A DNA stretch of 64,000 bases from Icerya purchasi (taxonomy: Eukaryota > Arthropoda > Insecta > Hemiptera > Monophlebidae), in contig CM077116.1 in the NCBI GenBank assembly GCA_039619475.1, positions 302,044,464 to 302,108,463 on the forward strand, read 5' to 3'. The notes below the pieces were generated by a model. That model was given only the letters and a program-made list of their open reading frames with translations, was not told the DNA's origin and searched no databases. Below are positions 46,235 through 57,869 of the stretch, one piece after another; position 1 is the first letter of the stretch; every line of letters starts with the position of its first letter. A program made the position numbers and the translations under genes.

Positions 46235-46500
46235 CTTGTTTATTCACTTCAAATTCAAATTGAATGATTTTGTTTCGGCTCTGCTGAATAACCACTAATC
46301 GGTTAATAAAGTTTAGTACTTCGGTCCAGCTAGATCTGATAATCGAATAATGGATGATTATTATACAATTCATTTTCGAATTCCGACCTAACAACCAATA
46401 TATTTGGCGGATTTTGTGTTGGATATGGGCTGCCTTTGGCCTCGTATGATGTTTCCGTGTTAGCCTGGCGTCTAGATGCAAGCCCAACGACACTTTTAAA
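46235..46500 (-). pseudogene. Jockey-like LINE reverse-transcriptase fragment
   Basis: Minus-strand reading SLGLHLDARLTRKHHTRPKA, then IRQIYWLLGRNSKMN and an altered SIIRSSWTEVLNF. It matches the family segment YLGLHLDRRLTWK-H---KR, L-L-YWLLGR-S-LS, then LK--WTYGIQLWG that follows the catalytic domain in jockey-clade LINEs. It is short, truncated at both ends and dead. Confidence 0.75.
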
Positions 46501-46509
46501 CATCACATA

Positions 46510-47325
46510 TAATCGACACACGAAACGTTACAAAAAAATGTAACACGATTTTTCGTATTTCCCTTGGGTGCAAAAAAGGACAAAGTCGTTAATACATAGG
46601 TAAAGTAAAAAACGTATATCAGCGACGTAGTTGACTGGCTCAAAAAAATACGAAAACGGATTTCTATTTCTGCTGCCGAACCGTGATGAACAACAATTAT
46701 TTCCCAAGTACAAGTAACGAAGAAAATATTTCTGTAAACAAAAGGAACCATAAAACGAGATTTTATGTTTTGCACGTACGTCTTTAGTTTAACTGTTTTC
46801 CCCTAAAATATACCGAGTGACGTCACACATTTGCTTCAGGTCTGACTCATTAATTAATATTATAGTACTACATTTAAAGACGTTACACGTAAACGGAAAC
46901 TACCGAAATTTGGTATTGCATGGCGAAGAGCGTATTTTTCATCTTCCTCGAGAACTTCAAATGTTCTAAAGGTATGTGTCATTTTTAAAACAAAAGTGCA
47001 ATGTATTTCTAAACTTCCGTTTTATTTCGCTTTTTGAACCTTTTGAAATAATTTTCAAAAAGAAAGTGCAAAATCGTCGAAAGAATTATTTACTTCAAAC
47101 TATTTTCTTGCTTAAGGTTAATTGTACATGTTCGCAACACGTGTCCTAGGCTGACCGTTACAACTAACTTTTTTCCCGATAGTGTAAAATCTCCTGTAAT
47201 GAACTATCTGTGAATTGTTTGCACATTCAGTACAAAAATATCCATTCCAACCAAAAGCATTTAGTTCTTAACCGTTTGGTTATCGCGGTTTTCAACAATT
47301 AATGAATAAAGTGAACGCTAGAATA
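46510..47325. other. No gene supported
   Basis: Minus-strand frames at 46503-46775 are Phe/Tyr-rich and motif-free. They may be more of the LINE, but nothing is recognisable. Confidence 0.4.
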
Positions 47326-47327
47326 GA

Positions 47328-47328
47328 C

Positions 47329-47390
<62 letters not shown>

Positions 47391-47405
47391 TAATGATAAT
47401 AACAG
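47328..47405. repeat. (AAT)n microsatellite
   Basis: About 20 uninterrupted AAT units, then AAC/GAT variants. The poly-Leu reading on the minus strand is an artefact. Confidence 0.92.
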
Positions 47406-47940
47406 TAATAATAGTAGCAACTTTGTTGAATACAAAAAGAACAAAGAAAACGAAAAAAGCGAATAGGAAATCTTCTGCATACGTAAGGTGTCTAGACTGG
47501 TCGATTTGATCTACTTGGCCATGACGTATGCACGCATGTGGTCAGTTGGTTGAGCCGTCGATGAATCACGGGCATTCATAATTCTCTTTTCAACAGAATA
47601 ACGAATCGCATTGTATATGAAATGTACGTGAATGTGCCTCCGTGCTGGTGAAGGTTTATATTCTAATAATAATACAACATATTTCGTTGTGCACACCTGA
47701 CGCTAACCTATTACATTAGTAGTCCCTACCTGTAAAAATATCTAGCAGTTCATTGACATTCCGACTGTACCCGAGTTTGAACACAAGCATACATACGCGC
47801 GCAGAAGAATAAAACCGATAATAAATTAAAACTAATTAACATCGCACTAAAAGGATTGTTTTCACTAACGGAATAGGAACAACCGTGGTATCATAAGACC
47901 GTCAACAATGCACTCTTAATCTGTTCATTTTAGTAGCACG

Positions 47941-48024
47941 ATGATAATGAATGAACGGATGAATGATTGAATGAATGAATGAATGAATAAATAAATAATA
48001 ATAATAATAATAATTATAATAATA
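47941..48024. repeat. (TGAA)n(TAAA)n(AAT)n compound microsatellite
   Basis: Tetranucleotide TGAA units grade into AAT triplets. Frames across it are artefacts. Confidence 0.88.
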
Positions 48025-48029
48025 ACACC

Positions 48030-49455
48030 TGTGATTTTTTTAGGGAAAAACTGAGTTTGCCTATAAATTGTAGTTTTTGTAATTGCCATTTTAGTGCCGA
48101 ACGTATGGTTAAAATTTAATTGCAATTCTTAGTGACTATCTTGAAAATATTTCCAAGTCAAGACACAAAAAAAAAAGAAAAAATACTATTTACTTAAATT
48201 TTAAATCTATTTCTATTAATACTTACAACGCTATTTTTAATATTCGGGGTTAATGTTCTAAACCTGATCATTTCAAAAGCGTAACTTTTTGTTTCACATG
48301 CAGAATGCATTCACCGGGACAATCATTTCTTAAATTACGTACTCGTAATAAACTGTGGCACTTCGGAAAACAGTCAAAAATATATACCTATTTATAATTA
48401 GAATTTTTTACGTTTAAAAAAAATGCCCTGGCCATGTATATACACTGCTTATTACTGAAAAAGTACAAAAAACCGAAAGTGATTTACATATGTAGTTTAT
48501 AACATTTCTTTAAACACTTTTAATTTCAGATGCGCGGGATGTTAAAGTGCTTTAACAGATGTTTATAGTTTCAGTTGTTCACATCATGGCCGTTTCATCG
48601 AACCAAAGAACATTATGTAAGCGCAAAATTGAAATAGCATAATTTTAATTCTTTTTTTTTTTCAGCGCGTAATAATTGAAGAAAAGTGCAATTAAAAGTT
48701 AAATTTCCGTAAATATCGTACACCTGCAACTGTTAAGAATGTAAAAACAAAACGACTCGCAAGTTTATTACATGTTCAATTATAATAATTGATGCGTATA
48801 AATTTTTATAATATTTTATGTTTAATTTTTTCCCTTTGAACAACTATAAAAAATGACAACGCGAATTAATAAAATGCAACTCTACATATTTCGCTGGCAC
48901 TAGCTGTTAATAACGACGGATATAACGCAAGTTAATTCATTACTGCACGGACAGGTAACATGCAATTTGTGCGTGTAAATTCTGAATTTAAATTTGAAAA
49001 ACTATTTTTTTTCCCCTATTTTAATGATTTAACATTAAATATACTTTTGAAGAGGTATTGAACTTAACACGTTAAACATTTTAAAGCACTCGTTAAAACT
49101 ATTTTTCCACGAGTTTTGATGAGGCGAGTATTTTTTTGGGAAACGAAAATAACGTCGATATAGATATTTAAATTAGAAATTCATTCTAAAAACCACATCT
49201 AGCCGATATCTAGAACTTCTTCGTGGTGTCGCACTGTGTTGCCGTATGTTGCACGAGCAACTTTAGTCAAATCGTAAAATTCTAAAAAGTATATAATTTC
49301 AAATAATAGAGAAAGAAAAAAAAGGGGGAGGGGACACACTAATTCACTATTAACACGGCTGTTCTTCTCTAAATATGCCGAATATGAGACCCGTGGCAAT
49401 CACAACTTGTAGAGAGTATCGGTATAAGCGTTTAAGGTAGAACCAGCTATACTAC
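48030..49455. other. No gene supported
   Basis: AT-rich sequence without recognisable features. Confidence 0.45.
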
Positions 49456-49460
49456 AACTA

Positions 49461-50566
49461 CAGTGGACGCCGGTTATTCTGATCACGTCGGGATTTCAGG
49501 TCTTGATCGAAATAAGCGGCAATCATATTATCCGAAAATCGCATAGTCAATAGACTGAATCATCACTTAGGCTTTACATACTGGACATACGTCAGTATGC
49601 CTGCGAATTTTACTGTATTAATGAAATACACAGTATGTAGGCAGTGGGTTAGTACATAATATGCATCAATAATTCTTTTTTGTCAAGTATTTTTGTTGAT
49701 TTTTTATTTTTATTATAATACGAGTATATAGCATTGGACTATTGATTTTCCTGTACAAAATTACCTCAAAAAAACAAAAAAATTACAAAATTACGCAAAA
49801 ACGTATTCAGCAATATTTAGTCGTATTTTTCGTTTACAGTACACAATAAGCCGTTTAAGGAGCATTTTTTTTTTTTTTTAAATTAAAGTTGAAAGTTACA
49901 AACACATTCCGTTATGATTTTCCTAATTTTAAAAGTTACGGAAAAAGTAATTTATTTTAGTTTGCTTAGCTGTGTCTGTTGTTTTATTAAAAAATGTCTC
50001 TATATTGCATAAACTTCTATATTCCTCTTTTCCACCACCATATTCCTCCAAAGCACTTCGGATAGAGTTGTCAAGGATTCGCGAACCTTCTTTTTATTTA
50101 TTAGCTCTCTGTCTAGCTCTTCCTCTGCATCATCTTCGTTATTTTCATCGCCCGTGTCTTGTGTGTTCTGCATAACTGATTGCGCGATGTCCACATCATT
50201 CATGATTTCTGCAACTGGTAATCCACTGTCACTTTCTAGTTTCTATCCATTCACTAAATTGTTCTTCTTCCATATCTGCAGGCCTTTCACGTTCGACTAG
50301 TTTTTCTGTTTCTTGTGGAGCAGATTTTTCCAACCTCTTGAAACAATTTAAAATACATTTTTCGGAAACCATACTCCACTTGCAATAATTATTTTTGTAA
50401 ATGTGTGTCCAACCTTGATCGTAATAAACGGCGAAATTAAATTATCTGATCGTAAAAACCGACTAAAAACGCATATATTTTTGTGATTGGAATTCGTTTT
50501 TCTTGATTTGATCATATTAAGCGGCTGATCAGATAAACCAGTGAACGCAATAACTGGCGACCACTG
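49461..50566 (-). mobile_element. pogo/Tigger-like DNA transposon, inactive, intact ends
   Basis: TA duplications at 49459-49460 and 50567-50568 flank ends CAGTGGACGCCGGTTATT and, reversed, CAGTGGTCGCCAGTTATT. CAGTGG termini and TA targets are typical of pogo/Tigger elements. At 1106 bases it is shorter than a full Tigger (over 2 kb). A minus-strand remnant of the transposase C-terminus is present: CILNCFKRLEKSA near 50350, EEEQFSEWIE near 50260, then at 50203-50000 an acidic tail (DTGDENNEDDAEEELDRE) and LTTLSEVLWRN, as in the family's tail. The DDE catalytic core is absent, so most of the gene was deleted. Confidence 0.8.
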
Positions 50567-50721
50567 TATTTTACTTACCCATTAAAAACCCAAAACCAGG
50601 CGCATGTACGAATTTGTTCATTATTAACCTATCTTCGCTTTAAGTAGCAGTTTCAAATATATCGCTATTAGCATTTTTTTAAACAAAATTCTTAAGATTC
50701 TTCGTATGCTACCAAGACAGT

Positions 50722-50723
50722 TT

Positions 50724-50755
<32 letters not shown>
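50722..50755. repeat. (AT)n microsatellite next to mariner
   Basis: The dinucleotide run supplies the TA target of the adjacent mariner. Confidence 0.88.
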
Positions 50756-50758
<3 letters not shown>

Positions 50759-51686
50759 GGGTTGTTCAAAAAAAAAAGACCGAACTTTCGTCATAAAATC
50801 TTTTTTGTAATCCTTACAATTTTACACATGTTTGTCTTGTCTCCTTCAAAGTACTGCCCCTTGCTTGCTATGAACCGATCCCATCGTTTTTTCCACTGTT
50901 TGTATACTCCCTGGAACTCGTTTAGTGTGATGTCTCGAAGCTATGCCTACGATTGATTTCTTCTATACTTCGAATATGACGTCGTTTCAAGGTGGATTTT
51001 AGTTTCGAAAATAGGAAAAAGTCTGCTGGAGCCATATCTGGAGAGTAGGGAGGATGGGGAAGTACGGCTGTCCCATTATTGGCCAAAACTTAGCCAACAA
51101 GCAGAGATGAGTGACTTGGCGCGTTGTCTTGATTTTTGCTGAGACATGATGCATGCCAAGCTTTTCTGTAAAAATTTCGTGACACGACCCAATGCTGATA
51201 CCGACTTCTTCTGCGACCTCCCGCATGGTTAAACGACGATTTCTGCAAATCACAGATCGAACGGCATCAATGTTTTCATCGTTTTTTAATATCGAGGGTC
51301 GTCCTGATCTTGCATTTTCGTCGGTCGATGATTTGCCCTATTTGAAACGCCTAAACCACTCGTAACACCGTGTAGGGCTCATGCAGTCCTCATTATGGGC
51401 TTGCTGAAGCAATGGCCTTGTTTCAGAAAAATATTTGCCGATGTTTAAATTCAAACTTTAATATTGCAACGTTGCTCTACAAAGTCCTTCATTTCCGCTT
51501 TCTCACTATTTCGCAGAACACTGACTGCACGTGTTCACTTGATCGCTCTATTCGCCAACTGATCACACTACCTTAATACGGTAAACGTATCATTTTGTTT
51601 CGAAAGAATGTCGCCACGTATAGCATGACGCGCGAATTTAAATTTTACACCGTTCAAAAGTTCGGTCTTTTTTTGAACAACCCATG
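50756..51686 (-). mobile_element. Mariner element, internally deleted, intact TIRs
   Basis: Flanked by TA (50754-50755, 51687-51688). Ends CATGGGTTGTTCAAAAAA and the matching CCCATG-terminated end are near-perfect inverted repeats and belong to the family of 14590-16393. Length is 931 bases, against roughly 1.3 kb expected. On the minus strand the transposase starts near 51510 (a stop soon follows), gives the helix-turn-helix segments CYEWFRRF and RNRRLTMREVAEEVGIS, then KLGMHHVSAK. At about 51135 it jumps directly to the frame of DNAPSHSSLL, LANNGTAVLPHPPYSPDMAP and ADFFLF. The segment with the first catalytic Asp is missing, so it is non-autonomous. Confidence 0.88.
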
Positions 51687-51689
51687 TAG

Positions 51690-54660
51690 TCTCTCATATT
51701 TTTAATTCCTTCATTAATGCGTTACGCGGTTTTCTTTGTTTAATAGAGCTGATGATGTCATATTTATTTTATGAAATACAAAAGTTGACATTTAAATTAT
51801 TATACTTTAATATTTTACATATTGGGCAAGGATTTTTAAATAGTAATACTAAATGACAACGAATTTAATACGAACTTTGAATTTTCATCAAATGCATTAA
51901 GAGTTTATATTTACACTATGTGCGCAAATAAATTATATATTATTCTTAATTATATTTATATCAATATTTATTGTTTAAGAAGTAATAATAAATACATAGG
52001 CGTTAACAATTCTGTATTTCTGAAAAGATTGCTATCGAGTTTTTCCATGAAATGAACCATTTTTCAGTTCAACAATATAAAGAGTGTCGCACAATTATTA
52101 AAAAAATTAGTCAGGGGTATACTCTTCATGCGTAAATTAAAAAATTATGCGTTTATTTAAAAATACAAAATCAAATAAATATTAATGCTACAGTTTTCAA
52201 AAACGTTGTATTTTTAAACAAAACTATGCACAATTACTATTTCAAATTGCAAAAATAATATTCCCGCAATTTCTGATCTACATATTTAGAAATCAAAACG
52301 AATGACAATTATAATGTACAATTACTGAGTAACCGTTTTTGTCGAAGGAGTAGTTCCCTCGGTCAAGATTTCCCAGGTTACAAATCAATTGCACGAATAT
52401 GCAATAACTTCGACATTTAAATAATTCGATAACGGTTTTAAGACTTCAATAGCTATATCACACTAAACGAAAATTTGTTCGCACGAAAAATTAAAAATAT
52501 TATACGACTAAATGAAAACGTTAACCTACCCCCATTCGTCGATACAAGTGATTTAGAAACATGACAAATTAGATTAGGCCCGCGCCCTGAATTTAAAAAA
52601 TAAATAAAGAAAATGAAAAATGCGCAAGATAGAATAACGGTTTCGCGTACATTATAATTACTTTTATTAATGCCGACTAGTAAGGTAATTGATTACTAAA
52701 TGATAGTCGCAACTGCAGGACTAATACAGGTAATCTTGTAGCGGTGATTGATGGCAAAATGTTGAATGACGTTGAAGAAACTAGCTAGCGCTATCTCGAA
52801 GTAGTTCTCTAGGGCAGCTAGAATTGGATTTTACATTTGAATATTAGTAATGGAAAAAATCTTGGCTGAAATATTGCAGATTTTTTTTTTTTTTGTTTTT
52901 CCGTTTCTTCTGAAATTTTTGAACCGTGTATCAAAGCCGAGGGGTAATGAAATGTGTACCTAAAAACCACGTAATGCCTTTTTCGAATTTATTTTCAACG
53001 GTTTTAAAGATCGCTACGATAGCTAGAAGTACCCTGACGGATAAAACTAGTGTCGGATATTTTATTAATTCGAGCAATCACAGTACTGATTCGGTTAGTT
53101 TCCGACGATTGTTCAGAAGTGATTTACTAGAGAAGTTTGTAGGTGTCTGAATCAACTAAACTTTGGATAAAACGGTGAAATTAAAGAGACGTAATTACTA
53201 CGAAAAATCAGTTTCGTCGCATAATTACGAGTTAAGCCGAGGTGTGGCCAATACGAAAGCGAGCCGTAACGACTTGTTCCCTTCCAGATGCAGTGCACGA
53301 TTTCGGTGAATAGATTTCTTCAGTTCGGGTACGAGGATAGTTTTTATAGTAGGAATTTGTTCGGCTGATATTCAACGTTAAAATATGGAGACCGCATTCC
53401 TTTAAGTGAACGATCTCGAAACACATGCGGTCAAGTTCGTTCGGAACAAAACCTTGTATGACATGGTATGGTCGTGAGAAAATAATATTTTTGGTAGAAA
53501 ATATTTAAAATTTCGGCGCTAACACGATCCGAAGAGGTTAGAACGGAGTTGTAGTAAGTCGAAACGTATATCTACACATTTTTTCTTCGCTCCATTCCAT
53601 TCGAAACTGATTTGCTGTAGGTTTCTAGCCATTCTTTGGTAATGAAGAGGCGCACTCGTCGGCTCGGGTTGCTGCTTCTTCCCATTTCTTTTTTAAAAAA
53701 ATCCTATCATCTAATCTCCCTCCGCTGTGTCGAGGTTTTCATCTTAGATTATGGAATCATCGGACAGGACCGTGCCGAGGAATTTCGAGGGGGGGATTTT
53801 GTTTTATAAATAACAATACATTTTTCACTAGTATTCATACTATTAATAATTTCAATAAATTAATTACCCCGTATAAAGACATTAATAAAAATTACACATG
53901 TTATTAATTATACTCGTAATAAAAATTATTGCGTAAAATATTAGTGGTACCTAAAAATGTGGAGCATATTTTTTGTTTCTTTTTTAATGTTAATAAAAAA
54001 TCATCGATATTTATTTTAAATTTTTGATGTTCTTTAGATTTTTGTGTATTTATAATAACTATTTCAGTTCTTTTAATAATAAATTTCTTTGGGCTCGCCG
54101 TGTATCTGAAATCTTAATAAAATGATGGAGAAAAAAAAAATCATCGTCGTTTTCCTTTTTCCTCCGTTCTTTTTCTCCTCCTTTTAAGCATTCTTCTTTG
54201 GCCGCTAATTTACCACAATTGTTATTACGATTTAAAGAATAACTGTGCAACGCCAGGATTTAGCCTAGGAAGAAGATAATAGAATTAATTATAGAAATAT
54301 TTTCATTATTAATATAATAATACTATCCGCTTCTGTATTTTTTTCAGTGGAAGGTCTAAAAATTAATAACTATGCGACTAATATACTCCCGCAATTACGA
54401 CAAGGGCCGAAATATCCGTAATATAAAACACACAATTTTCTGACTCGCCTTACGGAAAAAATAGAATACGAAAATTAAAAATTTAAATGAATATTAAAAA
54501 TTTAAACGAATATTAAAAATAAAGAAATATAAAAAGTTCGATGATATTTTTGCATACGGGCTTTTAAAAGAAGGTACTTAATGAAATAAATTTTCTTAGA
54601 AGTAAGGGAGATCGAATCCGCCTCACCGGCAATAGCCTTTTTACATATCCGTATAAGTTG
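51690..54660. other. No gene supported
   Basis: AT-rich. Frames at 52926-53150 (+) and 53232-53426 (-) lack motifs and splice support. A G7 run lies at 53791-53797. Confidence 0.4.
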
Positions 54661-54667
54661 ACGAAGA

Positions 54668-54671
54668 AATA

Positions 54672-54714
<43 letters not shown>
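54668..54714. repeat. (TA)n microsatellite
   Basis: About 22 dinucleotide units with one TG interruption near the left end. Confidence 0.9.
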
Positions 54715-54717
<3 letters not shown>

Positions 54718-54719
54718 GT

Positions 54720-55650
54720 TCGCGGTAATTTCAACGTTATCGCGGAAAACAGCCGGAGACGATGCGTTTAAGATAATAAATCGTAACTGACTTTTGCCAG
54801 CAGCGCCACTCCACAATGGAATTATCATAAATATTTCATTTAGTAATTTCCTCGTACAGAGCGATGTCTAGCCTGAATTAACTTACTGTCTCATTCGCTC
54901 GGATCACAATTTGCCTCATTCTGCTCCTCACCTATTTTATAGCGAAAACGAAAGCTGTTTCTCTGTCTAGGAAACAGAATTAACGCGATTCGTACTATTT
55001 TCCTGAAAAAGCCGTATGTCACTGGTGAGCCGAGCCCCTATTAATCTTGTTTTCGCCTATTTCGTGTCAAACAACGAAAACAAATAAGCAACATTAAGGT
55101 GGTGACATCGAAAACGGTAGACTAAATACATGAATTCTGTTTATTAATATGGAAATTTTTAATTTTGTTACTATACCGTTGTCCCGATCATCGCGATGTA
55201 ATCAGACACACGGAACAGTTAACACCAGCCGCCTGATTTTAACAACTTCAACACTGACAATAACTTGTCCGTACCTGATCAATCGAGTTTACTTCCGATC
55301 AAGTTATGTGCTACACATTTCGACCGGCGTTCTCAGAATAATGCGGGAAATGTTGTGGCGGATGACGAAAATTGCGGATCTATTCAGGACAGAATGAAAA
55401 TATTTCGTTTTATTTTCTTACTCATTTTCAACCTCACCCTCTTTTTCCTACTCCCTATAAAGTCGAATAATTAGGCAGTGCACTATTACCTTTATTCCAG
55501 GCGACCACACCTGTACTAGCCAGAAGCATACGCGAACAAAGCTCTCAGCGGTAAGAAAGTTGTTCGGAACGAACCGGAGAATCTGAATTATTAAACAATC
55601 GTGGAGCTAGAGAAGGTTCGCTGATAGGGATAATTACTGATAACTAAATT
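54720..55650. other. No gene supported
   Basis: Moderate GC patches and overlapping + frames at 55149-55474. No recognisable domain. Confidence 0.38.
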
Positions 55651-55652
55651 AG

Positions 55653-55750
55653 GAATCAGGAATTAAGAATTATGAATTATGAATTATGAATTATGAATTA
55701 TGAATTATGAATTATGAATTATGAATTAAGAATTAAGAATTAGGAATTAG
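55653..55750. repeat. 7-bp minisatellite (GAATTAT)n
   Basis: Fourteen heptamers head to tail. Eight exact GAATTAT units (55667-55722) are flanked by GAATCAG/GAATTAA on the left and two GAATTAA and two GAATTAG on the right. Variant units sit at the edges and uniform ones in the middle. Confidence 0.95.
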
Positions 55751-55759
55751 GAAGGAACA

Positions 55760-57595
55760 AAGCAGGAACAGCATGATAATGCGAATAGTTTCATTCGGGC
55801 AGGCCGGATGTTTTTTTTATCTCGCACGCATTACGCTGTTTGCCTAGAACGATGTGCGAGCGCAAATGGACGTGCCTCCACGCGTATGCACACCGGGGTA
55901 AAACGGTGTACCGGTAATAGAATAATTTCGCGGTGGCATGAGCACCGATGAATGATAAAAGAACGCGGCAGGAATAATGTTCAGAAGACGGTTTTGTTTT
56001 AAGTGAATTACCGCGTGCACGGTAAACTTTTACATGTGTACTAAATGCAGCGATACAAGTGTGATAGGGGAGAGAGGAGTAAAATAATAGCTAGTTGTGA
56101 ATTCGAATGAGTATTTACACGCGGATCGGATAGACGCATTGTTCTTGTAAGGTTTTATTATCAAGAAAGCCGTGATGAGCGACTATCGCCGGCACTATCA
56201 GGCATTTGTTGTTGCTATTCTATCGGGACGCGTTGTAAAATCTTGACGCTCAGCGGTATCCCGGTAAACATAATATCCAGTCACTTACTGAGAATTACGC
56301 ATTCTCGTAATAATGGTAAGATTATAATTGTTGAAAAGGAGGCTATTGGGCCAACCAAGTTTGAACACTACAAGGAACCATCGTAATAATAGTTACTTCG
56401 CTTTAACAACTGCACGATAAAGCGTATGACAGGACACTATGGCACTCGGAGTACCTGCTATACAACATTAAATAGTATAATACTATGCTACCAAGGGGGG
56501 AAAAAACAAAAAAAAAAAAAAAAAAAACAGACAGAAGATTGCCGACAACTTGGTCACAGTCAATGATACTTGCAGAGAAATACTAATTATACATATATTA
56601 TAAATGTGTATTTGTGTATGTGCATATGTTATTACACATATGCATATTGAAAATAATGAAAAGTCAAGAATATGAGGACAGCAACGAACTACACGCTAAT
56701 TTTTCGCTCGTCTAATTATTACCCTGGTATTTTTTCACCGAAGTTTACACAATGAAACAGTTTCATCGTTAACGGAAGTCAACTCATACTGCAGCGATAT
56801 CTCGGAGTTTACTTACTTTCTTTAAAATTCGCCAGTTACCCCTCTATTAGTATTCGTTATTCTATATAATAACATTTAAAATAATTACATAGAAATTCAG
56901 AAGTCTGCCGAATGATGCGCCTATCGAAACGGTACACATCACCTTTTATTAGCTTGTGCAAAATTCGAATGCGGGCAGGGAACCGACTGCTGGTCAACAA
57001 TCTGACCGACATACTTGGCACGTCGATAAATTAATTATTTAAATATATTTATTTACATCGCGGTAATTTTACTATACCGACCGCAAAGGAGGGTAGTGGT
57101 GGGATGCACCCCTTAAAGATTTTGTAAAAAATAATAAAGTTTGAGTTAGCGAAAATTTTAATATGTAAGATGGAAATTGTAGAACTATTTTTTTTAATGA
57201 AACCATCGTACAGTAGTACACATTATCGTTAAAGCGTGCAAAGTAAATACGAAATAAAAGTTTAAAAATTAAAAAAACAACAGTAAACGGTTCAAGTGAG
57301 AGGGCGCGAGTGCGTAAGATCCTGTAGTCGGTCAAAGGTGAATATATTATTCTGCGGATCAACGCTGAGCAAAAAAACGCACCGTACTTTCAGAAATGGA
57401 CAGCGAGCGGTGACATGTCATCGAAGAAAAGGCAGTCGAAAGAGTTTTGATCGGCGATCAGTCGCAACTCTCTTTCGGATCATATAACTCTTCTCGTGAT
57501 TTGGTAAGACGTTTACTTAAGACAAGAAATCAAAATAAGATTGAACATAGACGTACAATTTTTAAAAATCGTATCAGTGATTGTACTTATAAATA
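55760..57595. other. No gene supported
   Basis: A CpG-bearing patch at 55800-56250, an A-tract at 56509-56526, and a 96-residue minus-strand frame at 57072-57362 ending in KSLRGASHHYPPLRSV. The last reads across a GGGATGCACCCCTT palindrome (57100-57113) and looks repeat-derived rather than genic. Confidence 0.38.
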
Positions 57596-57602
57596 CGTAT
57601 TA

Positions 57603-57865
57603 ATTACAACGTAATTCTTAGGCCCCCCCCCTTAGATTTTCTAACGAAAAAATTTCCCAATTTTATATAATGAAAGCTGAACGTCAGAATAGAATTTTTA
57701 TGATTATGTTTTTTTTTTGTTTTTTTTTTATGTGTGTCGATATGCCGGTAAGAATGACGTTATAAATTTTGATCATTTTATACAAAGTATAGGTGAGAAA
57801 GAGATAGAAATGTAAGCAAGAGGGGTCAAGGGGCCCCTTGCGAGGCCAAAGTGGCTGAGTTTTTA
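57603..57865 (+). repeat. Unnamed repeat with inverted ends, copy 2
   Basis: TAATTACAACGTAATTCTTA at 57601-57620 is mirrored by TAAGAATGACGTTATAA at 57749-57765, followed by the same tail as copy 1, here with a perfect CAAGGGGCCCCTTG palindrome. It lacks the 37-bp array and is about half the length of copy 1. Confidence 0.7.
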
Positions 57866-57869
57866 TATA

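Noticed and set aside
47292..47480. Poly-Leu minus-strand frame
   Set aside because: Translation of the (AAT)n microsatellite.
57060..57130. Similarity of GGGATGCACCCCTTAAAG to the foldback arm motif GGGGGTAAAGCACCCCTT
   Set aside because: The shared part is a short GC palindrome; flanks do not align, so homology is not supported.
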